Assembly: GCA_947497175.1 (NCBI GenBank)
Contig: CANMFM010000004.1
Coordinates: 496,001-560,000 of the forward strand
DNA: 64,000 bases
Origin: an uncultured Aquimarina sp.
Lineage (GTDB): Bacteria; Bacteroidota; Bacteroidia; Flavobacteriales; Flavobacteriaceae
Reading direction: 5' to 3'
Positions within the stretch are counted from its first letter, which is position 1. The number at the start of each line of letters is the position of its first letter. Under the pieces are notes generated by a model. It was not told the origin of the DNA and searched no databases. It saw only the letters and a program-made list of their open reading frames with translations. Below, in pieces: positions 50,464 through 59,600 of the stretch. Made by a program: the position numbers and the translations under genes.

Positions 50464-51115
50464 TAAGGAAGGAATAGTTTATAAAGCTGAAAATAAGCTT
50501 ACAGGCACGGTATATATTGGAGTTACCACAAATAGTCTAGAAACTAGGAAAGCAGATCATATTCAAAGAGCAATTAGAGGCGATATGAATGAATTTCAGG
50601 AAGCTATTGGCACCTATGGCCCAGAAGCTTTTACTTGGCAGCAAATTGACACTGCAGCAACTCCAAATGAACTAGCAGAAAAAGAGAAGCAATTTATCCT
50701 TCTGTATAACAGTCAAAAAGAAGGTTACAATCAGGATTCTGGTGGCGGATTCAAGAAAAAGGTTTATCAATATTCTCTAGATGGTGATTTATTAAATGAA
50801 TATGAAGATTTAGCTAATGCAGCTAATGCAGTTAGTGCAGACAAAAGAAGTATCAGCAGTGCATGTTTAAATGTCAATAAAACTTGTAAAGGCTATTATT
50901 GGACATACAACTTTACTGAAAGATATATTCCAGAAGTTGACTTGAGGAAAAAAGTAGTTATCCAATTATCTCTAGATGGGATTGTCATAGCTAATTACAA
51001 ATCTGTTGCTGAAGCTTCAAAACAAACTGGAATTTCCAAGACCTGTATATCCAGAGTATGTAGAAATGAAAGAGAACAAAGTGGAGGTTTTATATGGAAA
51101 TATTTAACTTCTTAA
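50456..51115 (+). CDS. GIY-YIG nuclease with NUMOD-type DNA-binding modules (homing-endonuclease-like)
   Basis: GIVYKAENKLTGTVYIGVTTNSLETRKADH; two C-terminal repeats VYQYSLDGDLLNEYEDLANAANAV and VIQLSLDGIVIANYKSVAEASKQTGISKTCISRVCRNER...GGFIWKY. Overlaps the upstream gene by 8 nt. Confidence 0.88.
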   Translation: MSNKEGIVYKAENKLTGTVYIGVTTNSLETRKADHIQRAIRGDMNEFQEAIGTYGPEAFTWQQIDTAATPNELAEKEKQFILLYNSQKEGYNQDSGGGFKKKVYQYSLDGDLLNEYEDLANAANAVSADKRSISSACLNVNKTCKGYYWTYNFTERYIPEVDLRKKVVIQLSLDGIVIANYKSVAEASKQTGISKTCISRVCRNEREQSGGFIWKYLTS

Positions 51116-51146
51116 AGACCGGTCACTATTTGATTTAAAGCTTTAT

Positions 51147-51180
51147 AATAGCTCTGCCTTAAAATAGGTAGAGCTATTTT
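51147..51180. terminator. Bidirectional hairpin terminator between convergent genes
   Basis: AATAGCTCTgCCT...AGGtAGAGCTATT flanked by T/A tracts. Confidence 0.7.
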
Positions 51181-54100
51181 TCCTTTTCACCAATAATTTT
51201 AACACGTACGCCCCTGCTAGTAAAAACTAAATTACAGTAGTACTGTCCCCCTTTTACAATATCAATTTCGGATTTAAATCTATAAAAATCCCGTCCTAGT
51301 AAATTGATATAAATCTTAAAGTTATTTACACTTTTAATTAAACCAATAAAAATTTTAGGTTTTAATGTTTCCTGGTCAATCCAATTTTCTTGTAGAGACG
51401 GATTTAGGTATTTAAACTCTTTTTTTAAAGCCCCTAAATGTTTATTAGCATAAGAAAACTGTAAATTATAACACTCCTTGATGTACGAGTAGTAGTGGTA
51501 TTTAAAAAAATTACTTTCTTCAAACAATTCAGCATTAAAACTATTCAAAGCCATTCTAGAATCTACATTATATAACCTTTTGCTATGGTAATCAAACAAC
51601 GCCTTTTCAACAATATCTAAATGATGATACTCATTAAGTTCATCAATTATATCTGTCACTGTTAAATTAGCCAAGAATCTATTGCCAAAATCAAAAATTT
51701 TATTCTCTAAAGAATTTAATTTAAATATTAATGCTAAAACCCTAGTTTCCGGATTACTGTATAAATCTTCTATATGCTTTAAAATTTCGGCTTTGGAGAA
51801 TTGGTTAATCCTAATTTCATTTACATATTTGGCTCTTAGTTTTTCAATAAACTCTGTATTTTCAACTACTGATTCATAGGCTTTCACAAACAAATCCTGA
51901 ATTCTTATATGTTGCTCTAACACTTCTTCATCAGTTAGATCCATTTTTGTAATTTTCCACATTTCTAAAGCCAAATAATCATAATAACTATATGAGGAAA
52001 ACGGATCCATGGCTCTCTTGATCTCAAAAAACTCCTTTGCAGCATCAAGATATTCATCTCTCATGTAAGTTTTCCCTACTTTATGGTAATGTTTAGCTAA
52101 ACTAAATTCTATTACTCCTCTAGTATGAGTAATCGCATTATTCCTTTTATCACTTGAGGAATCAATAATCATAAGTCTCTGCGCAGCTTTCTTTAAAGAA
52201 CTTACATTTTTTCTAGACTGCAAATTCCTGGCATAATGTATATTAAATAAAGGATTAATTGTAAAAATCTTGGAAGCTTCATCATATAACTTCTCCAATT
52301 TCTGTCTCTGACTAAATGCCCTATTTTTTCTGATCGCCTTAAATAAATCTACGACAATTTTTGCGTGTTCATCATTTGGATTTAAAGCTCTGATTATTTT
52401 TAAGTACGCTTTTAAAAGTTTATCCTCACTCTTGAATTTATTTTCTATAAATTTTGAAGATATTATTCTGTGCTTCGTCCTGAAAATTAAATCTTCCTTA
52501 ATATCGATAGGTGAAGTAATTTCATTTAAAAGCAAACCTTTACCATCAACCCTTAGTACATTAACTTTAAACTCATCCCAATCCATATTTATTATCTTTT
52601 TCAATATACTTGCTGGCATAGGGATTTTATATTGATAAAGTAGCGAAGTAAACTCAAAAGCTATTCTAGCTTCTGAATTAATTTGATCTAAATTGTCAGA
52701 AATGGCCCTTAATAATGTACTGTTTTCAATAAGTGATAACATAGTTACATAAGGATCAGAATCATATGCTTGTCTAATTTTATCCCTTATCTTTGTTTCT
52801 TCTTGTTTATCCCTAACTGTAATTAATTTATGCGTTTTCAACTTAGAGATTAAATCATCTATTTCGTCATCTGCTAATTTATGATCTACTTCTAATTTGT
52901 GTATATTTTGATATCTATAATTACGTAAGTTTTTTTCTAACATATTTTCCCTTATTGGAGCTAGAATAGATATATTTTTGTTGAACTGATGTTCACTTAG
53001 AGCTACTCTAAATGCCATTAACTCTTTGAAATAAGTATGTCTTTCCACATTATCCGCAAGGAGTATAATGTTTTCAGACGAACTAGCATCAAATAGTTCT
53101 TCAAGATCCTGTGCCCTAAGCCCATTTATTTCTACTAATTCAAATGCCACATAACCCTCTTGTTGTTGTAACCTATTAATTACTCTTAATGCGGAAGTAG
53201 TTTTCCCAATTCCATTTCCACCAACTATAAAATTGACTGGGATTAAATTACTATTGATTCTAGAACTTAAAACACTTTCCATTACAACTTTGTTAAGTTG
53301 TTTTTTATCCACATCCAGATTATCTAGAATTATTGAATAATTAGGCTCTGCTCCCCTGTAGTAACTATCAGGACGGATATTATTTTCTCTATTATTTTTA
53401 TGTAATTGCTTTAAATTGTTTCTCAACCTAAGATTTAATTTCGCATTAATCTGAACAGGATTATCGTTATTATAATATACTTTAGGTAGTTTTTTTATTT
53501 GTCGATTATACCTTTCTTTTGCCCAATTATCATAGTGCTCAAAGAATTGAGATGCACTCATCCTGATTGTTATTACATTCTTCTCCTCCAAAAAAGGTAC
53601 TAAGGCTTCATTGGGAAACGGATCTATGTTAAATATTTTCCTATCATTTTTTAGATTATTTTTATTTAACTCTTTCAATAGTCTTTTCGAAATCCCATCT
53701 GTAAATGAATACCCTATAGATAAAAAACTAACATCATTAGTCAATGAAGAAAAATTGGATAATACTTTATTATAAAAAGGTTTGTTATCCTGAAAATCTT
53801 GGGTTGAAAAAACAAATTTATATTTTGAAAGATCTGACAAACAACCATTAAGTTTAATATACTTAATCTGATCTTTGGAGATTATTTTTTGATACTCACT
53901 AACACTTCTTACAGGCAATATCTCCTTATATTCATCTGCTTTTCCATGGATTTGAGAATATGCTTCTTCTAATAGCAAATCCATATTTGTTGTAACTATT
54001 TGACGCCAACCCATTGAAACCACTTTTTTATGAGTATCTTCTGGTTCCAATTTTTGCAAGAGTTGTTTTACATACTGATCAAATTGTTGCCTAGAAAAAG

Positions 54101-54326
54101 TTTCAAGTTTAGATGCCCTATCTATAAATTCCACTAAATCTTTTGTCTCTAAGTCAACTCTAAGTTTTTCCTGATATAAATTGACTAATGTTGAGCCTAG
54201 ATAATTCCGTTTCTCAGTATATGAAAAGCCTGCACCTAAAAAAAGAACCGTATTCTCATTAAACATATTTGGAAAAATACTTTCTTCCAAAAATTCAACC
54301 GTTTTATTATTATTTCTTAAATCCAT
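51174..54326 (-). CDS. SIR2-like domain + STAND-type P-loop NTPase protein (putative anti-phage NADase)
   Basis: N-terminal SIR2-like motifs VLFLGAGFS, WRQIVTTNMDLLLEEA, IKYIKLNGCLSDL, FLSIGYSFTD; central Walker A FIVGGNGIGKTTSALRV and Walker B ENIILLADNVERH; long alpha-helical C-terminus. Confidence 0.85.
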   Translation of the reverse strand: MDLRNNNKTVEFLEESIFPNMFNENTVLFLGAGFSYTEKRNYLGSTLVNLYQEKLRVDLETKDLVEFIDRASKLETFSRQQFDQYVKQLLQKLEPEDTHKKVVSMGWRQIVTTNMDLLLEEAYSQIHGKADEYKEILPVRSVSEYQKIISKDQIKYIKLNGCLSDLSKYKFVFSTQDFQDNKPFYNKVLSNFSSLTNDVSFLSIGYSFTDGISKRLLKELNKNNLKNDRKIFNIDPFPNEALVPFLEEKNVITIRMSASQFFEHYDNWAKERYNRQIKKLPKVYYNNDNPVQINAKLNLRLRNNLKQLHKNNRENNIRPDSYYRGAEPNYSIILDNLDVDKKQLNKVVMESVLSSRINSNLIPVNFIVGGNGIGKTTSALRVINRLQQQEGYVAFELVEINGLRAQDLEELFDASSSENIILLADNVERHTYFKELMAFRVALSEHQFNKNISILAPIRENMLEKNLRNYRYQNIHKLEVDHKLADDEIDDLISKLKTHKLITVRDKQEETKIRDKIRQAYDSDPYVTMLSLIENSTLLRAISDNLDQINSEARIAFEFTSLLYQYKIPMPASILKKIINMDWDEFKVNVLRVDGKGLLLNEITSPIDIKEDLIFRTKHRIISSKFIENKFKSEDKLLKAYLKIIRALNPNDEHAKIVVDLFKAIRKNRAFSQRQKLEKLYDEASKIFTINPLFNIHYARNLQSRKNVSSLKKAAQRLMIIDSSSDKRNNAITHTRGVIEFSLAKHYHKVGKTYMRDEYLDAAKEFFEIKRAMDPFSSYSYYDYLALEMWKITKMDLTDEEVLEQHIRIQDLFVKAYESVVENTEFIEKLRAKYVNEIRINQFSKAEILKHIEDLYSNPETRVLALIFKLNSLENKIFDFGNRFLANLTVTDIIDELNEYHHLDIVEKALFDYHSKRLYNVDSRMALNSFNAELFEESNFFKYHYYSYIKECYNLQFSYANKHLGALKKEFKYLNPSLQENWIDQETLKPKIFIGLIKSVNNFKIYINLLGRDFYRFKSEIDIVKGGQYYCNLVFTSRGVRVKIIGEKEK

Positions 54327-54602
54327 TAATTTCTTAATATTCTAGATTCTTTTTTATTGCATTTATTATTTACTATAGCATCTACTAAGATATTACTATA
54401 TTCAGTTTACTTTCTTTTACCACTCCCTTACTATCTTCTCCACAAAAAATTTATCCTCTATTTCCCTCTTCTAATTTAGTATTTAAAATATTAATTGAGG
54501 GAATTTATAGACAATCTTAGCTTTTCAAATTAACAAAAAAGACATTACAAATCATTACGGTTTTCCATCACTTATTAGAAGTACGTATTTATTGTAACAC
54601 TA

Positions 54603-56225
54603 TCAATTATTTTCAAAAATATTTGTGAGATTGAAGCTTTTGGATAAATTGATTGTGATTATAGGGTTTTGACCAAAACCAAAGTACTTTCGAATATCGC
54701 CACTTAGTTTAATTCCAAACTTTTTTTCCATAAGGTGGAATTGAAAAGCACCAAAAAACCACCAGTCGGTATCCGAACCACTTATAGAAAAGCCCGGAGT
54801 ACCTCCACCAAAAGTTGGATAAAAAAATGCCTGCATATATTTATTATTATATAATATTGGAGACCCTACGCCATAATAACCGCTAAAATATTTTCTTGTT
54901 CTATCCCTGTTTTGTGTAATTAATCTTTGTAATGGACGATTATTTGACAATGAATCTATGGAAATTGTGAATCTATCTAATGGAAATAAATCCTCGTCAG
55001 TACTCGAGAACTCTTCCCTTCTTTCTATAGCTTCAAAATGAGCAGAAACATACCACTCAAAATTTTCAGATTTCTTTAAATTAAAGATTACATCAAAGTA
55101 CAAACCTAAATTCTCGTAAGAAACACTAGGGGTTCTCAACACACGCTTTCTTTCAATAGTTATGGAATCATTTGTTATCGAATTTTCTACTACCTGCACA
55201 AGTTCAGTATCTCTTCTATCTTCTTCCAATTCTCCCGAGACACTATTATTTTTATAAATCCCTCCTCTAAAACCAAATTTTCCAATCAGATTCGGTAGAA
55301 AAACATCAATTTCAGAATAGAAACTGTTAGCTTCAAATCTATCTTTTAAATCAAAATTAGTTCCAATATAAAAGTTGTACTTTCTGTTTTTGATTTCGTT
55401 ATAATTATAACCCTCTTTATCTACGCTTTTAGTTACTATGACTAGTTTTTTGTTCTGATCACTAATTTTTATTTGGCTATTGGAAACATGTTTAATTTTA
55501 GTGATCTCAATTTCTAATTTATCTTTATTCACTATAGAGTCTAAGGCTACCAAGAAACTATCGATAGTTTTTTCACTTGATTTAATCTCTATTTTATAGG
55601 AGGTTTCCGATCCAATCAAATTAAATTCTTTAGTATATTCCTTTAAAACATCTATTTTGTCAAATTCTGGGATTTTTACTTCAAAAAATACAGAATCAAT
55701 TTCCTTAGGAGAGTAACCCTGTGAATTAACCTTAAATGGAATAGTCAATTCCTTGTCTTTACCAGAATCTATTGAAACTATTTCTAAAGATTCCTTAAAC
55801 CCTATTTTAGCGCTCGGCACTTCAACCTTCTCTAATAAGACCGTATGACTATTATTTACAATTATCACATTAGAATTCTTATCTTTTTTTCTAATTGTAA
55901 GAGTTATGTGTTTCTTATTTCCTACAGCAGTTTTATTTATTGGAATCTTTACAGTCTTATCATTATCATTAATATCAAGGACAATATCCATCCCTTTCAA
56001 ATTCGTAATTCCAAAAAGTATTTCTTCATCCTTCGTATCACTAAGTATTTCTAGTATGACCTTAGAATTAGATTTCTTCGATTGTTGTTTATTAATATCC
56101 AATTTGACTTCTATAGAAGATTTTGTAAAGTCAAATGATTGATTTGGAACGGTGAAGCCAACTTGTGTTTGAGCATTCATCAGGTTTACTAAAAGTAATG
56201 CAATTAGTGCGAATTTGATTTTCAT
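54603..56225 (-). CDS. Hypothetical exported protein, possibly outer-membrane beta-barrel
   Basis: Signal peptide MKIKFALIALLLVNLMNAQ; C-terminal half with alternating aromatic/polar strands (NFYIGTNFDLKDRFEANSFYSEIDVFLPNLIGKFGFRGGIY). Confidence 0.65.
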   Translation of the reverse strand: MKIKFALIALLLVNLMNAQTQVGFTVPNQSFDFTKSSIEVKLDINKQQSKKSNSKVILEILSDTKDEEILFGITNLKGMDIVLDINDNDKTVKIPINKTAVGNKKHITLTIRKKDKNSNVIIVNNSHTVLLEKVEVPSAKIGFKESLEIVSIDSGKDKELTIPFKVNSQGYSPKEIDSVFFEVKIPEFDKIDVLKEYTKEFNLIGSETSYKIEIKSSEKTIDSFLVALDSIVNKDKLEIEITKIKHVSNSQIKISDQNKKLVIVTKSVDKEGYNYNEIKNRKYNFYIGTNFDLKDRFEANSFYSEIDVFLPNLIGKFGFRGGIYKNNSVSGELEEDRRDTELVQVVENSITNDSITIERKRVLRTPSVSYENLGLYFDVIFNLKKSENFEWYVSAHFEAIERREEFSSTDEDLFPLDRFTISIDSLSNNRPLQRLITQNRDRTRKYFSGYYGVGSPILYNNKYMQAFFYPTFGGGTPGFSISGSDTDWWFFGAFQFHLMEKKFGIKLSGDIRKYFGFGQNPIITINLSKSFNLTNIFENN

Positions 56226-56595
56226 AATTGGTGGTTTTTAGATTATTTAAAGAGTTTAATAGTCCTTGGTTAAATGCAAAAACGACCTTATGAAAATCTA
56301 TATCATACAGATTCCTTATTATTTCCTGTGTTCATTTTTAAGCTAAAAGGGGTAAAGTAATGTCTTTTAAAGACTAGCGGGGTGCTGGGGAATTTTTCTA
56401 AATATACAAAATTTTAACAATGTTAGAACTTAAAAATTAATGTACTAAATTTACAACCTACTTTCACTAAGTGAAGTACCTATTAATGGGTATTTTTCTC
56501 ATATTTAATGAGAGATAAATATTGAAAAAGGCATACAATTCGGTTACCAACAAAATCAATTAATAATTAAACTATTGAATTTAAATATATTACTC

Positions 56596-56629
56596 TCCTT
56601 GGTTCGAGCCCAAGAGGAGGAGCTTAAAA
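56596..56629 (+). repeat. att-site direct repeat, distal copy
   Basis: TCCTTGGTTCGAGCCCAAGAGGAGGAGCTTAAAA, identical to 43992-44025. Confidence 0.95.
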
Positions 56630-56634
56630 TTAGG

Positions 56635-56673
56635 AATGCCGGCTTATTGATCATAAGTCGGCATTTTATTTTT
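56635..56673 (+). terminator. Hairpin terminator beyond the distal repeat (probably the original tRNA-Asn terminator)
   Basis: AATGCCGGCTTA-ttgatca-TAAGTCGGCATT followed by a T-rich run. Confidence 0.6.
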
Positions 56674-56699
56674 AATCTAACCACCTAATACTCCTTTAT

Positions 56700-59600
56700 A
56701 TGAAAAGATTATTACTTCTTGTTTTTGTATTCTTTTTTAGTATTGCCAGTGCACAGTATACTATTGATGCCCCTTGGATGAAGACTATTCAAACTAAAAA
56801 AAAGAACAGCAGAAATTATCAACCTACTTTCAAAGAAATTCAAAACGCATTTAATCAATATTGGGAAACCAGAGATCCGAGTAAAAAAGGAAGTGGATAC
56901 AAACCTTTCAAACGATGGGAATACATTTGGGAAAGTGTAGCAGATGCCGAAGGATATTTACCTACTTCAAGAGATAAATGGATTGCATGGCAAAACAAAA
57001 CAAATACACAAAAATCTCTTAGTACCAACGACCTAAGCGATTGGGAACCTCTTGGGCCTTACACCCATACCAATACAGGGTCCTGGTCGTCTGGACAAGC
57101 AAGAATTAACGTAATTTATATAGATCCAAATACCTCGACAACCTGGTATATCGGAACTCCGGCAGGGGGGTTGTGGAAATCAACAGATTCTGGGACAAAT
57201 TGGGTGGCACTAACAGATAATCTACCGCAAATAGGAGTTTCGGGTATCGCTGTAGATCATTCAAATTCAAATATAATATATATTACTACGGGTGATGATG
57301 ATGGAGCAGACACCCAAAGTGCAGGAGTATTTAAATCAACAGATGGCGGAGCCACCTGGAATCCTACAGGATTAAACCCAGACAACTCTCCTTTTTCTAT
57401 GAATGAAATCTATATGCACCCATCAAACTCGAACATATTATGGGTCGCTACGAGTTCTGGAGTTTTTAAAACTACAAATGCAGGAGCCCTTTGGGAACGT
57501 ACTCTTGAAGGCAACATTAAAGATCTTAAGCTCAAACCTGGAAATCCAAATACTATTTATGCGGTCTCTCCTAACCTGTTTTTTAAATCAGAAAATGGAG
57601 GAGATTCATTTACTTTAATTACAGATGGTGTACCAGATAATGGAAGCAGGATGGTAATCGATGTTACTCCTGCCAATCCAAATTATGTATATATCCTAAG
57701 TGCAAATGCAGATCAATCGTTTCAAGGTGTGTATCAATCAACCAATAGTGGGACTTCTTTTTCCATCAGAGACGCTATTGTTGATCCTGCGCTTAATCCC
57801 GATATTCTAGAAAGTACACAGGCATACTACGACCTTGCTTTAGGAGTGTCTGATACAGACGCTGATGAAATCTATGTAGGCTGTTTAAACGTATGGAAAT
57901 CAAGTGACGGAGGAACAAATTTTACAAAACTTAATGAGTGGTCAGAACCCTTTGCAGCGGCTTATACTCATGCCGATATCCACATGATACGAGCATTTAA
58001 CAGTACTATTTTTGTATGTTCTGACGGAGGAATCTACTCTTCGACAGATGGTGGAGTCAACTTTACTGACCATACCGCAGGCATCCAGGCCAGTCAATTC
58101 TATAAAATTGCAGTTTCACCAAAAAATGCGAACAAAATGGTTGGTGGGCTTCAGGATAACGGTGGACATGCATACAATGATGGAGATGGAAACTGGCTAA
58201 ATTATTATGGCGCAGATGGTATGGATACTGCTATTGATCCTGTAAATGACGATCAATATTACGGATTTATTCAAAATGGGGGGTATCTGTTTATATCAGA
58301 TGATGCCGGAAGCAGTGCAACAAACTGGATAGAACAACCTGCAAGCTCTGTAGGGAATTGGGTAACCCCATTGGTCTCAAACTCAACCGGACAAATATTT
58401 GCAGCATACGATAGACTATATCGTGTTAACGATGTAGAAAATGGATGGGTAGCGCTAGCAAATATTGGAGGGCCTGCCGATCAAATAGAAATTGCTCCAT
58501 CAGATGACAACAGATTCTATATTGCTGCAGGTGGAGTGCTTAAACGAAGTGATGATGCGGGAAGAACCTTAGCAGATATCTATAATTTTGGGGTGATTAA
58601 AGGAATAGCGGTACATAGCACCAATCCCGATATAGTATGGGTCACAACCAATAATAAAGTATTTAGATCTGATGATGGAGGAAGCAACTTTAACAACATT
58701 ACGTCTAATTTGCCAGTTAATGACCGTTACGTTTTTCTAAATGATATTGTACACCAAGCTGGAAATGAACAAAACCCAATTTATGTTGCTACCAGTACAG
58801 GTGTATATAGAAATGTAGATGACGGAAGCTGGACACCATTTTTTAATAATTTACCCACCACTATCGTAAATGATCTAGAAATTAATATCCCTGACAATTC
58901 TATTACTGCTGCCACCTACGGTAGAGGAATCTGGAGGTCATCATTACCAACGTGTACAACATTAACTGCTAAACAGGAAGCTTCAATAGACGGTAGCACA
59001 TCGCAAGATGTAACTTCTTCTTTAATTGAACTTTGTACAGGACAGTCGGCTCAACTAAATCTAAACCTAACCGGAGGTAGTATTCCAACGTATAATTGGA
59101 CAGGCCCCAATGGTTTTTCAAGCACCAATGCTTCGATTTCTTTTGATAATTTAACCGTAGACCACGCAGGTACCTACAATGTTATAATCGAAGCTCCAAG
59201 TACATGTGGATCTGCCGAATATGTTTTCTCTATAAATGTTGAACAAGTAGGAATACAGCCAAAAAGTAACAGTCTAACAGATATTTGTGTTGAAGAATCA
59301 GTAGTCCTTACGGCTACAGGAAGTAATTTAGGTTATAAATGGTATGATACTGATGCTGGTGGCGAAGTTATTGGCACAGGTGCTTCATTTACAACTCCTG
59401 CTCTTACTGAAGACGTAACTTATTATGTAGCTGGTGCTTCTTCTCCTATTGTAACAGAAGACATTTCTTCTCCAGGCATTGATACCGCAGAAGATTTTGA
59501 TTTCCCACAAGGTTTGGTTTTTAACACAAATGACGATATTGTTTTAGAATCTTTTAAGGTCTCGGCAATGTCTACAGGAGATAGAACAATTGTGGTACAA

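Larger units (their letters stand above)
43992..56629. mobile_element. tRNA-Asn-integrated genomic island, ~12.6 kb
   Basis: Perfect 34-bp direct repeats at both ends, tyrosine integrase directly beside the tRNA, accessory and replication-like cargo in between. Confidence 0.93.
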
